Below are positions 41,967 through 50,562 of a DNA stretch of 51,217 bases, one piece after another. The first letter of the stretch is position 1, and every line of letters begins with the position of its first letter. The notes below the pieces were generated by a model. The model saw only the letters and a list, made by a program, of their open reading frames with translations, was not told where the DNA came from and made no database searches. The stretch is from Candidatus Magasanikiibacteriota bacterium. Lineage in GTDB: Bacteria; Patescibacteriota; Patescibacteriia; Magasanikbacterales; UBA922. The DNA lies in contig JACPGR010000025.1 in assembly GCA_016182415.1 (NCBI GenBank), positions 1 through 51,217 of the forward strand, written 5' to 3'. Position numbers and translations under genes: made by a program.

Positions 41967-43726
41967 CGTTCTTTAATCTCCCCCAACACCCGCTCCACAA
42001 ATTCCCCCTTACTCATCTTGACTTGATCCTTCTCCCCCCGAACACGAATCATCCAGTCTCGCCCTGAGCCTGTCGAAGGGTCGACCTCGATTTCTTTGTC
42101 ACCAAAAACGACTACATACGGAATTTTTTGTCCCGCAGCTTTGCGAATTTTATTTCCGATTGTTTCAGATGCATCGTCCACATCTACTCGAATACCAAGC
42201 GCATCCAATTCTTTGGCTAATGCATGCGCAGATTCTATATGTTTATCAGAAACCGGAGCAAGACCAATTTGCACGGGGGCAAGCCAGACAGGAAATGCCC
42301 CGCCATAATGTTCAATAAGTACAGATATAAATCGTTCGACTGAACCCAAGACCGCTCGGTGAAGCATAACCGGACGTACTTTTTCACCTGTGTCATCAGT
42401 ATATTCGAGTTCAAACCGTTCAGGCAAATTGAAATCAAGCTGTATCGTTGCAAGTTGCCAGATACGACCGATTGCATCAGTAGCTTTGAAATCAATTTTT
42501 GGACCGTAAAATGCTGCTTCACCTGCCACTTCGGTAAACTCAACTCCAATCTCTCTAAGTAATTCTCTCAATTGTCCTTCCGCGCGTTCCCAGACTTCCG
42601 CACCACCCAAATATTTTTCCGGATGTTTGGGATCACTGAGCGACAATTCCACACGTAAGGGCATACCAAATGCCTTGTAAAAAGTTTGGATTATTTCATA
42701 AAGCCCCTTTGCTTCGTCTGCCACTTGATCCAGCCTGCAAAACACATGTGCGTCATCTTGTGTGATAGATCGGACTCGAGACAAGCCTTGCAACTGTCCG
42801 ACATTTTCATCTCGATACACCGCAGTCACTTCACTCATACGAATCGGTAAATCTTTGTATGAACGAGGACGGGACGCAAAAATCTGTGTATGATGCGGAC
42901 AATTCATTGGCTTCATGACAAATTCCTGATCTGTCTTTTGACTACGGACATGAAAAATATCATCTGCAAATTTATCCCAATGACCTGAGACTTTATACAA
43001 ATCAGCCTTCGCAATATGTGGAATGGTAACTCGTGTATACCCATAGGGTTTCATAAGCGACCAAATAAATTTGGTAAGTTCTTCACGAATAATCGTTCCT
43101 TTTTCTGTAAACAGTGGCAAGCCCGGACCCACCAAATCAGAAAATACAAACAAATCCAATTCTTTACCTAGTTTGCGATGATCTCGAAGTTTTGCTTGCT
43201 CAAGCATTTCCAAATGTGCATTCAATTCTTCCTGAGTCGGAAAACAGGTACCATAAATACGCGTCAACATTTTATTTTTCTCATCCCCGCGCCAATAGGC
43301 TCCTGCGACAGACAATAATTTGAAATACTTCATTTCCTCTTGCGGATTATCTGAGTGACCACCTTTACACAAATCAAGAAAATTTCCCGGGTCATTTTCC
43401 GTAATAGTTTTTCCCTGACTTGCAAAATCATCAATGAGTTCAAGCTTATATGGATTTTCTGCAAAATCTTTTTTTGCTTGTTCGACGGATACTTCTCTCA
43501 CCACAAACGGCCCCCATGTTTTGAGAATTTCACGCATTTTTTCTTCGATTTTTGGTAGATCTTCCTCAGAGATTTTGTAGTCCCCCATATCAAAATCCTG
43601 ATAAAATCCACTTTCAATCGACGGCCCGATGGCATTGTGTGCACCCTTATAAATTTGTTTCACTGCTGACGCAAGTAAATGCGCACAGGAGTGTCGACGT
43701 TGGTCGAGACTGATATGTTCTGACAT
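41960..43726 (-). CDS. thrS: Threonyl-tRNA synthetase
   Basis: A 588-residue class II synthetase that charges tRNA-Thr. The N-terminal editing (SAD) domain has RRHSCAHLLASAVKQIY and DLCKGGHSDN. The catalytic core shows MNCPHHTQIF (zinc ligand Cys), YRDENVGQLQGLSRVRSI and PVMLHRAVLGSVERF. An anticodon-binding domain closes the protein. The TGS domain usual at the N-terminus is missing, as in other short ThrRS. PSTGSGR near the C-terminus is encoded by an inserted CCCTGAG...TCGAAGGG repeat. A T-box leader upstream would regulate it by uncharged tRNA-Thr. MITE D separates that leader from the ATG. Confidence 0.96.
   Translation of the reverse strand: MSEHISLDQRRHSCAHLLASAVKQIYKGAHNAIGPSIESGFYQDFDMGDYKISEEDLPKIEEKMREILKTWGPFVVREVSVEQAKKDFAENPYKLELIDDFASQGKTITENDPGNFLDLCKGGHSDNPQEEMKYFKLLSVAGAYWRGDEKNKMLTRIYGTCFPTQEELNAHLEMLEQAKLRDHRKLGKELDLFVFSDLVGPGLPLFTEKGTIIREELTKFIWSLMKPYGYTRVTIPHIAKADLYKVSGHWDKFADDIFHVRSQKTDQEFVMKPMNCPHHTQIFASRPRSYKDLPIRMSEVTAVYRDENVGQLQGLSRVRSITQDDAHVFCRLDQVADEAKGLYEIIQTFYKAFGMPLRVELSLSDPKHPEKYLGGAEVWERAEGQLRELLREIGVEFTEVAGEAAFYGPKIDFKATDAIGRIWQLATIQLDFNLPERFELEYTDDTGEKVRPVMLHRAVLGSVERFISVLIEHYGGAFPVWLAPVQIGLAPVSDKHIESAHALAKELDALGIRVDVDDASETIGNKIRKAAGQKIPYVVVFGDKEIEVDPSTGSGRDWMIRVRGEKDQVKMSKGEFVERVLGEIKERR
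42062..42080. repeat. CCCTGAGCCTGTCGAAGGG repeat inside thrS
   Basis: Read on the coding strand it encodes PSTGSGR in frame, in a loop of the anticodon-binding domain. Its sister copy is at 421-439. Confidence 0.7.
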
Positions 43727-43736
43727 ATTTTTTTAA

Positions 43737-43767
43737 AATTCGAAACTCGAAATACGAAATTCGAATT
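43737..43767. repeat. TTCGAAACTCGAAATACGAAATTCGAA fragment
   Basis: A short member of the ATACGAAATACGAA palindrome group, directly upstream of the thrS start codon. Confidence 0.45.
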
Positions 43768-43777
43768 TAAGATTATT

Positions 43778-43936
43778 GTAACTATTCACCTTACTTTACT
43801 CGTGAACGCAACTCTCCCCTCGCCCCTCTCTTACCGAAGAGAGGGGAAACACACGGCACTGTGTCTCCTTTCTCTTCGGTAAGAGAAAGGCGGGGATAGA
43901 GTTGCGTTCACAGGACATGAGATGGTGAATACTTAC
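43778..43936. mobile_element. MITE of the IS66-linked family, copy D, in the thrS leader
   Basis: A 159-bp element with ends GTAACTATTCACC and, inverted, GTAAGTATTCACC, each followed inward by GTGAACGCAACTC. Flanks are AGATTATT and AGATTTTT, an 8-bp duplication with one mismatch. It sits between the T-box terminator and the thrS ATG. Confidence 0.85.
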
Positions 43937-43948
43937 AGATTTTTTAAT

Positions 43949-44165
43949 AAAAAAACCCCAGTACCTATCCTCAAAAAAAATTTTAAGAATACATACCGGG
44001 GTCACAACAAATGTTGAGACGGTTCCACCCATGGTTTTAACTTTCGTTGAATTGTATCAGTTCTGCGCGTATACGTGGTACCATGTGGTTTCTCCTAAAA
44101 GAAGCTCTCAGCATATACTTCTTATCTCTGGTAGGGAACCTGCCACTGGGTGGGGTATACTCAAT
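43949..44165 (-). promoter_or_regulatory. Threonine T-box riboswitch of thrS
   Basis: On the minus strand the T-box motif GGGTGGAACCG is at 44030-44020. The antiterminator is visible: GGG, bulge TGGAACC, helix GTCTCAAC-attt-GTTGTGAC, then CCC. The same ACCCC begins a competing terminator, ACCCCGGTA (44002-43994) with TACTGGGGT (43963-43955) and seven T. Stem I closes with GTATAC (44160-44155) against GTATAC (44074-44069), with inner GTGG/CCAC and TTCCCTA/TAGGAGAA helices. The specifier loop holds ACC (44079-44077), a threonine codon, followed by A. All of this matches the gene it precedes. Confidence 0.88.
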
Positions 44166-44198
44166 AATATAGACAGCTTACTAAAAAACACTACAAGT

Positions 44199-44204
44199 TG
44201 TCAA
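44199..44204 (-). promoter_or_regulatory. Possible -35 of the thrS leader transcript
   Basis: A TTGACA lies 39 bases before the T-box base helix. A good -10 at the usual spacing is not seen, while TATATT/TATTAT lies ~28-30 bases downstream. The start site is therefore uncertain. Confidence 0.35.
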
Positions 44205-44282
44205 GTATGCCATCGACTCTCGCTTCTAGTCTCCAGCATCCAACACCCACAATTCCGGCATCCTAACCCTAACCCACGAACC

Positions 44283-45422
44283 TTACTCCACCTGCTTAAT
44301 CGTAATACTCACATGATCCGCCACATGTGGCACGCTACGATTCCACATCGGTCGAAAATGCATCTCTACACCTTGTACATGATCAAGCGACATCACATAT
44401 CGCCTCACTTCATCTTCAGTTTTTCCAAAAAACATAATTTTTTGCAATTCTTTTGTATTTGGGTCAATATCCACCAGTCCGCTATAGGATACTACTAAAT
44501 CCGCTGTTCTTGCAGCGGTATCAAACTGCGTTAAGACAACAGTAGGAGCGTCTTTCACAGACTGCAAGACTTCGCTCTTATCCACAACTTGCTTTTGGAG
44601 CATCTCTTGGGCATACTCCGTCAATTTTGCGTGGTCATAAAATACTCCCGCAACTGTTGCAGTTCCTGAAAGAACAAAGGAACTGGTCTCAACTCCAAGC
44701 TCCGCGTCATATGCAAATACCGCACCGCTTACTTCAAACAACGCTACCTTATCAGAATACAAGCCAACCAAAATTTCTGAACCCTTTTTCTTGATATCTT
44801 CAACAAGAATTTTTTCGGCTTTTAAAATATCAGCCTCTGACAAGACACCAATCTTTCGAACACCACCTGTCATCGCGGCCTCGCTTTTTGCATAAATTAG
44901 TTGTTGTTTTGCTTCATGTAGACCGGGAATTGTAAAACGTGATGGCCCAATATCACTTGCGAATCCTTTTTGATCTGCATAGACGTGCGCTTCGATAGTT
45001 CCGTTTGCCGGTACGATAACCCCATTTTTCAAACGAAACAAGACGCCGTCAGGTGTAAGCAGGCGGGTAGTGGCAATAAGCGGTTGCGCGATACCCGAAT
45101 CATTGATAAGTGTAACAGTTCCTTCAGAAACTCCTTCTTCAGTTTTAGATCCTTCAGGACTAAAGGTCTTTTCTAAGGTAAGGATAGTACTCGTCACAAA
45201 ACCTGGTACGGTCGCATCAGCAAGAGCGGAATTAATGGTAATGCTCCCTTGCGCTTCAATAGATTGTGATCGTGTAATAATTGTAATATCCGCGCGCTTG
45301 GCAGCCATAAAGACAATCGCACCCAGCAATATGATGGTGATGATTAAAAATGTAAGCGCTACGAATTTATAAAAGCGCACCGGCTGATTGCGTGGTGTGC
45401 CATTGATTGTGGTACTGACCAT
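44283..45422 (-). CDS. Single-span membrane protein with baseplate-J-like segment
   Basis: 379 residues. A short cytoplasmic N-terminus and one membrane helix (~20-43) are followed by a long beta-rich outer region. EGTVTLINDSGIAQPLIA, then TRLLTPDGVLFRLKNGVIVP and ADQKGFASDIGPSRFTIPGL, resemble the repeated core of baseplate J / gp47-like proteins. The last ~130 residues alternate helices and strands. It lies downstream of pilB on the same strand. I infer an envelope role but no specific function. Confidence 0.6.
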   Translation of the reverse strand: MVSTTINGTPRNQPVRFYKFVALTFLIITIILLGAIVFMAAKRADITIITRSQSIEAQGSITINSALADATVPGFVTSTILTLEKTFSPEGSKTEEGVSEGTVTLINDSGIAQPLIATTRLLTPDGVLFRLKNGVIVPANGTIEAHVYADQKGFASDIGPSRFTIPGLHEAKQQLIYAKSEAAMTGGVRKIGVLSEADILKAEKILVEDIKKKGSEILVGLYSDKVALFEVSGAVFAYDAELGVETSSFVLSGTATVAGVFYDHAKLTEYAQEMLQKQVVDKSEVLQSVKDAPTVVLTQFDTAARTADLVVSYSGLVDIDPNTKELQKIMFFGKTEDEVRRYVMSLDHVQGVEMHFRPMWNRSVPHVADHVSITIKQVE

Positions 45423-45429
45423 ATTTTAT

Positions 45430-45545
45430 TTTTTAAAATTCTAAATCCTAAGCTCAAAATTCAAATTATAAAAATCAAATGATTATTAATTGGTAATTTA
45501 AATTTTGAATTTGTTTTGAGTTTAGATATTAGAGTTTTGAGTTTA
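45430..45545. repeat. Intergenic AT-rich palindrome, CTCAAAATTCAAATT family
   Basis: CTAAATCCTAAGCTCAAAATTCAAATT is mirrored by AAATTTTGAATTTG-TTTTGAG and AGATATTAGAGTTTTGAG. It fills the gap between pilB and the membrane-protein gene. Confidence 0.6.
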
Positions 45546-45572
45546 TTCAACACCAAAATATAAATAAAGAAC

Positions 45573-47321
45573 CTAATCAATAACCCGAAACACTTCATCA
45601 AGGGTTGTAATCCCTTCACTAGCTTTTAGTATACCATCTTGTACCATTGTTGTCATCCCTTGTTCACGCGCAATTTGTGAAATCGCATGCTCAGATACAT
45701 TTCCCGATAAAATTGCCTGTTCAATTTCATCTACTATCACAAAAATTTCGTAAATTCCAATACGTCCTTTATACCCGATACCATTACATTTTTCACACCC
45801 TTTTGATTGAAAAAATGTTAAGGTTTGATTTTTCATTTTTTGTTGTGCGTCTGCCGGCATGAGTTCAATTTGTTCATGCAATGTTTTTTGAGTATGTTCA
45901 TCAAGCTGTTCAACTGACGTGGATACCTTACATGCAGTACATACACGACGCACCAAACGCTGTCCCATGAGACAATTGAGAGCAGGTGCAAGTAAAAAAG
46001 GCTGTGAACCCATAGACAAGAATCTCGGCACGGCTCCGGCAGCACTATTGGTGTGAATAGTCGAAAGCATCAAGTGGCCGGTGAGTGCGGCTTGAATCGC
46101 GATGTCTGATGTTTCCAAATCTCGAATTTCACCCACCATTACAATATCTGGGTCTTGACGTAAAATAGAACGCAATCCTTTTGCAAATGTATAATCTTTG
46201 GTGTGGTCAATTTGACTTTGGTTGACGCCTGCCATTCGATATTCGACCGGATCTTCAAGTGTGATAATTTTGACACCCGGTTTATTCAAAATTTTCAAAA
46301 TTGCATATAAGGTTGTTGTTTTACCAGACCCTGTCGGACCGGTAGTTACAATCATCCCATTTGGACGCGCAATTTCTTCACGCAACACCTTAAGATCTCG
46401 TTCGGACATGCCTAAGGACTCAAGACTAATCCCCTCTTCATTTTGGATGAGGAGACGCATCACAATACTTTCTCCAAACACGGTTGGAATGGTAGACACA
46501 CGTACGTCCACATCTCCTGTGGGGAGCTTGATGGTAAAACGACCATCTTGTGGTTTGTCCGTGATATTTATTTTAAGCGAAGAAACCAACTTAATACGCG
46601 ACAATAATTTGTGGAATAATTCTTTAGGAAGTTCTGCCACATCATGCAAAATACCATCAAGTCGAAATCGGACGACAATACGAGTTTCTTCTGCTTCCAC
46701 ATGTACATCAGACGAATCGACCTTGAGACTCGCACCAAGTAGAATGGTAATCAAATCAGTCGTGCTTGCTTTTTTAAGAAGCTCTTGCACACTGCGAAAA
46801 TCATTGACATCTGCCTGCACTTTTTCAAGATCTTCTGCCTTAATTTGAATATCTTTGCTGATTGGTTTTATATTTGGCATGGTATCATAGAGCTTCATCA
46901 CTCGATCCAAACTCACCGGTGAGATGACATACAAGCCCCCTCCCACATGTTTTTCTTCGAGTAACTCATTATAAAGTGCTTCGACTTCCGGAGTCTTGGG
47001 ATCTAGTGCTCCTAGTCGAATTTCATCTGAACTCGCATAAAAACAAACTACACCAAGACTCTCGGCTTGCTCGCGAGAAATTTGTTTCAAGGCCTCATGG
47101 GTTACCGGAAACTTGGTGAGATCAATATGCGGCATCCCCACCCGCGACGCATATCGCTGTGCTTTCAACTCCAGTTCCTTTCGCTTAATCTCATCCATCT
47201 TTTTGCCAAATTTTTCTTCTGTCTCATCTGATGATACGTTAAGAGACACCGATTCTTGCGGTGATGTTTGTGCGTCATCTTGTTGTGAAAGTAAATCGTC
47301 AATCGAAGAAAAACCGGGCAT
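45573..47321 (-). CDS. pilB: Type IV pilus assembly ATPase PilB / GspE family
   Basis: A 582-residue secretion ATPase that powers pilus extension. A divergent N-terminal MshEN-like domain (SREQAESLGVVCFYASSDEI) precedes the motor. Motor motifs: DVHVEAEETRIVVRFRLDG, Walker A GPTGSGKTTTLY (~326), the Asp box TLEDPVEY, Walker B RQDPDIVMVGEIRD and the His box TGHLMLSTIHTN. Two Cys pairs (CTAC ~460, CEKC ~520) form the zinc site typical of GspE/PilB. No pilC or pilT is in the window. Pili are a common means of attachment for Patescibacteria. Confidence 0.95.
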   Translation of the reverse strand: MPGFSSIDDLLSQQDDAQTSPQESVSLNVSSDETEEKFGKKMDEIKRKELELKAQRYASRVGMPHIDLTKFPVTHEALKQISREQAESLGVVCFYASSDEIRLGALDPKTPEVEALYNELLEEKHVGGGLYVISPVSLDRVMKLYDTMPNIKPISKDIQIKAEDLEKVQADVNDFRSVQELLKKASTTDLITILLGASLKVDSSDVHVEAEETRIVVRFRLDGILHDVAELPKELFHKLLSRIKLVSSLKINITDKPQDGRFTIKLPTGDVDVRVSTIPTVFGESIVMRLLIQNEEGISLESLGMSERDLKVLREEIARPNGMIVTTGPTGSGKTTTLYAILKILNKPGVKIITLEDPVEYRMAGVNQSQIDHTKDYTFAKGLRSILRQDPDIVMVGEIRDLETSDIAIQAALTGHLMLSTIHTNSAAGAVPRFLSMGSQPFLLAPALNCLMGQRLVRRVCTACKVSTSVEQLDEHTQKTLHEQIELMPADAQQKMKNQTLTFFQSKGCEKCNGIGYKGRIGIYEIFVIVDEIEQAILSGNVSEHAISQIAREQGMTTMVQDGILKASEGITTLDEVFRVID

Positions 47322-47354
47322 AAAAAAATTTCTAATCCGATAATTACAATCCGT

Positions 47355-47450
47355 TTTAATCTGTTTAATCCGTTAAATCTGCTGTTCCGTTTACGAATTT
47401 AAATGCGAAATCAAACAACAGATTTAACGGATTAAACAGATTTGAACAGA
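47355..47450. repeat. Intergenic palindrome, AATCTGTTTAATCCGTTAAATCTG
   Basis: AATCTGTTTAATCCGTTAAATCTG on the left is mirrored by CAGATTTAACGGATTAAACAGATT on the right (a perfect 24-base arm by eye). It sits between pilB and the next minus-strand gene. Confidence 0.75.
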
Positions 47451-47461
47451 TATATATAAAA

Positions 47462-48457
47462 TTATTTATTAGAGCCATGAAAAAGATGTACAAGTCTACT
47501 CACCACTCCCTTCTTATGCATCTTCGTAAACAAATACGTCCACGTCGCTGTCGTGAATACCGTAAACATCGATGCGATAAGCGCCATGTAAAGTGCAAAT
47601 AATATAAATCCAACGATGACTCCAGCCATAAACAATGCCTGACTATGAAACACGACTGCGATAGTCCACATAAATAAACTTGGCAAGAAAAATACATACA
47701 GACCAAATATCACCAGTGCAAGCGCAAGCACATTGAGTACAATCATGATAAACCCAATCTCAAGCGATACAAACCAATGATCCGTAAACATTCTCCACGC
47801 ATTTTGAAGTGCAGGAATTAATTTTTGATTTTCTACCACCACATATCCAACTGCGTAAACGAGTAAAAATGACAGTATCATTCCCATGACTGTCGCAAGT
47901 AAAAAAAGTAAGAGAAATAATAATATATCTCCAACTCGTGGAAAAATAATTGCATTATACATCCCCCATGTTGCAAATATAACAAACGAAATAGTGAGAA
48001 CTTTTCGCAAGATATTCAAAACTAAAAGTCTCCAAAAATGTACTCGACTCGCATGCCATGACACATCTGCATCTTCAAATTTTTTTCCTTTCTTGTCAAT
48101 ATAGCGAGCAGTACTATGTACAATCGCTCCCTGAGACACGACAGATATGAATAACAGCATCAATGCAAAACCTGCAAAAATTACCACAAGCCATAGGAGC
48201 CATACCCACTTATCTACACTCATCTCGAGTTGCTCTGCAATCGCGCTTGGCTTGAGTACCGAAAGCAAATTCCACATATAGACGAGTGCGGAAGACGAGC
48301 TCGTCGTCGCAACTCCACGAGTAATTTTTGCGATAAGCTCGACAAATCCCATCTGCCCCAAAAACGCCGCAAACAAACCAAACAACCACAATGATTTATG
48401 ATGCCAGGCAAGATCATATCCTGCTTTGAGTGCATCACGATAGGTAGGTTCTTTCAT
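47462..48457 (-). CDS. Multi-span membrane protein, unknown function
   Basis: 331 residues with about six to seven membrane helices. The start (YRDALKAGYDLAWHHKSLWL, then FGLFAAFLG) and the VVVENQKLIPALQNAWRMF segment are typical of a membrane-protein group with a repeated DUF975-like helical fold. No catalytic motif is seen. It lies upstream of pilB on the same strand, separated by a palindrome. Confidence 0.65.
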   Translation of the reverse strand: MKEPTYRDALKAGYDLAWHHKSLWLFGLFAAFLGQMGFVELIAKITRGVATTSSSSALVYMWNLLSVLKPSAIAEQLEMSVDKWVWLLWLVVIFAGFALMLLFISVVSQGAIVHSTARYIDKKGKKFEDADVSWHASRVHFWRLLVLNILRKVLTISFVIFATWGMYNAIIFPRVGDILLFLLLFLLATVMGMILSFLLVYAVGYVVVENQKLIPALQNAWRMFTDHWFVSLEIGFIMIVLNVLALALVIFGLYVFFLPSLFMWTIAVVFHSQALFMAGVIVGFILFALYMALIASMFTVFTTATWTYLFTKMHKKGVVSRLVHLFHGSNK

Positions 48458-48553
48458 ACAAAAAAATAAAAAGAGAGTAAAAATCTATATGCACTGAAGT
48501 ATAGCACATTTTTTTATTTTGTGCGATATTTTTGTTTAAAAATTTTTTCACAA

Positions 48554-48580
48554 TTGACAACTCTCTCTCTTTGCTAGTTT
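48554..48580 (+). promoter_or_regulatory. Promoter of the GC-rich two-helix gene
   Basis: A perfect TTGACA is followed, after 15 bases ending in TTGC, by TAGTTT. The spacing is short, so the exact -10 is uncertain. Confidence 0.5.
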
Positions 48581-48608
48581 AAGCACATCTCAAACCCATG
48601 AGGTTCAC

Positions 48609-48863
48609 ATGCCGAAAGTCCAACGCCTCGCTCCGTGCGAGGCAATGGTGGCGCTGTTCGGTGCCGTACTGGTCGTTGGGGGGATTCTCGGGTGTGCGTG
48701 GCTTGTGCCATTCCACACCGAGATATTTGTCTCAAACGTCAGCTTCGGCGCAACCATTCTCCTCATGCTGGCAAGCTTGTTGGTGACACTCTTCGGAGTG
48801 ATCATTTACCTGGGTGCCAGCTCGCTCCAGTTCAAACGACTTGAGCGAGAAGAGAAAGGATGA
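48609..48863 (+). CDS. Small two-helix membrane protein, GC-rich
   Basis: 84 residues with two membrane helices (~11-33, VALFGAVLVVGGILGCAWLV, and ~44-70, FGATILLMLASLLVTLFGVI) and a charged C-terminus (LEREEKG). A GAGG site precedes the ATG. The sampled line 48661-48720 holds 38 G+C of 60, far above the flanks, so it is probably acquired. It has its own promoter and a strong terminator. No family is recognised. Confidence 0.6.
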   Translation: MPKVQRLAPCEAMVALFGAVLVVGGILGCAWLVPFHTEIFVSNVSFGATILLMLASLLVTLFGVIIYLGASSLQFKRLEREEKG

Positions 48864-48889
48864 CGAACGCCACCTTTGGGTTTGCGACG

Positions 48890-48965
48890 ATAAAAACGAC
48901 GCCACCCAATCTATATTACAAAAAAATTTTGTCATATAGATTGGAGGATTTGGCGTCGTTTTTAT
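48890..48965. terminator. Long foldback terminator
   Basis: ATAAAAACGACGCCA / TGGCGTCGTTTTTAT (15 bp), CAATCTATAT / ATATAGATTG (10 bp) and ACAAAA / TTTTGT (6 bp) form one stacked hairpin with small internal loops. Confidence 0.8.
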
Positions 48966-48978
48966 GTTTGGAATAAAA

Positions 48979-49013
48979 AATAATCCCGATTAATTGGGAT
49001 GATTTTTTATTTG
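48979..49013. terminator. Second terminator hairpin
   Basis: AATAATCCCGATTAATTGGGATGATTTTTT has an AATCCC/GGGATG-T stem and a T-run. Confidence 0.6.
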
Positions 49014-49058
49014 GTAACAGCTGGGGTTCGAGTGGTAAGGTGATCACATAACCCCATA

Positions 49059-50472
49059 GTAACTACTCACCCCCCTTTACAAACTCTCTATACCAATCAT
49101 ACTAAATAGAGTATACTATAGGGGTATGAAAAGAAATGAATTACTACAATTATCAAAAGAGCAATTGGTGGATATGATTCTCATTCTCGAAATTCGTATA
49201 TCCGCACTTGAAAAAGACAGTTCCAACAGTAGCAAGCCACCTTCCTCTGATATGTCTCCTCCAAAGCGCCCGCGTTCCTTGCGCGAACGGTTAGGCAGAA
49301 AACGTGGCGGACAGTTTGGACATCCAGGAACGACGCGAACACAGATAGAACACCCAGATGATGTTATCACCTGTCGTCCAGACCAGTGCGATCACTATGG
49401 TGATTCCCTAAAAGGAGTGGATGGGGTGGGTTTGGGAGAAACGCCAAATAGCAGATATTCCTCCCATAAAATTGTCTGTTACTGAATACCAGCAAGAATC
49501 AGTCAGGTGTACACGATGTGGTACACGCTCCACCGGAACATTTCCTGAACACGTGACTGCCTCTTTCCAGTTTGGGAATACGGTGAGATCAATGATTACG
49601 TATTTGAATATTGTCCATCACATACCATATGATCGTCTGCGGATGGTCATGCAAGATATGCTCAATACCCGTATCGCAGAAGGAACAATCGAACATATTC
49701 TTGAAAGAGCCTATCTACAAGGAACCTCCCTGTACCAAGACATCCTCCCCTTGATAAAAGCATGGGCATGGATAGGTAGCGATGAAACAGGATCATGAGT
49801 GAACAAACAGAAATGGTGGCAATGGGTCTGGCAAAACACAGAAGGAACATATTACGCAGTAGATAAGCGCAGAGGCTATCAGGTGGTCAAAAACTATTTT
49901 GGAGAAAACTACAGCGGAACACTGGTTAGCGACTGCTGGAGTGCCCAGAATAATACACTGGCGACAGCAGGACACCAGCTGTGCCATGCGCACCTTTTGC
50001 GAGACCTTATCTTTTGTATTGATACTGAAAAGAGCAAATGGGCATATGAGATGAAAGTGTTTTTGCAATCCTCAGAGAAAGCCCGAGATCATATCTGGAA
50101 AGACGGTTTTGATCCTGCCGTGTGTGCATCTGTATTGCGACAGTACAACAATCGTCTCACACACCTGATAACACACGCAATCCAAGGAACAGAATCATGC
50201 AAACTTCAGAAACGATTCAAGAAACACCAAGAAAAGATTCTTCACTTCATGACCCAGTCAGATATCCCTTTTCACAACAACGCATCAGAACAAGCTGTCA
50301 GACAGGCAAAGGTAAAAAAGAAAGTATCAGGCTGTTTCAGAAGTGAGGCTGGTGCAAAGCGCCATGCAACATTACTTTCTATCATTGAGACGTGTAAAAA
50401 ACGAAATATGGATGTCTTTGGATCACTCAAGTTGCTGTTTCAAGGAGAGTTAGTGTGGGGGTGAGTAGTTAC
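49059..50472 (+). mobile_element. IS66-family insertion sequence, decayed
   Basis: A 1414-bp element bounded by GTAACTACTCACCCCC at 49059 and its inverted copy ending at 50472. It encodes only the TnpC-type transposase, like single-gene IS66 subgroups. No 8-bp target duplication remains (flanks ACCCCATA and CCACGATC). The terminal repeats match the outer ends of the MITEs in this window. Confidence 0.85.
49126..50464 (+). pseudogene. IS66 transposase TnpC with frameshift and nonsense codon
   Basis: Three pieces of one transposase. The first (49126-~49440) has the coiled N-terminus, SSNSSKPPSSDMSPPKR and a Zn-finger-like CRPDQC. The frame then shifts by +1 near 49421-49445; the sequence continues as RQIADIPPIKLSVTEYQ, with a CTRC finger and IGSDETGS (first catalytic Asp). 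A TGA at 49796-49798 stands where the conserved Arg of DETG(x)RVN is expected, consistent with CGA to TGA. The last part has LVSDCWSAQNNT (second Asp) and NNASEQAVRQAKVKKKVSG (Glu). Two independent lesions mean it is inactive unless recoded. Confidence 0.88.
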
Positions 50473-50495
50473 CCACGATCTTGCTCAGCAGGATT

Positions 50496-50526
50496 CCCCC
50501 CTTGAGGGGGGCAGAGGGGTGTTTCA
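50496..50526 (+). repeat. CCCCCCTTGAGGGGGGCAGAGGGGTGTTTCA repeat
   Basis: A third copy of the 906-936 unit, 24 bases beyond the IS66 right end and upstream of the regulator gene. Confidence 0.7.
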
Positions 50527-50562
50527 CTCACAAATCAAAATAAATCAATGTAATCAGTGTCT

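Noticed and set aside
44031-44498. Plus-strand frame spanning the T-box region
   Set aside because: Runs through the structured leader and the end of a real minus-strand gene; His-rich chance translation.
46222-46848. Plus-strand frame inside pilB
   Set aside because: Overlaps the conserved motor motifs of pilB on the other strand; composition is Ser/Arg-rich noise.
49796-49798. TGA in the IS66 transposase as a sign of a recoded UGA=Gly genetic code
   Set aside because: The expected residue is Arg, and several intact genes (for example the flippase and RodZ-like gene) end in TGA.
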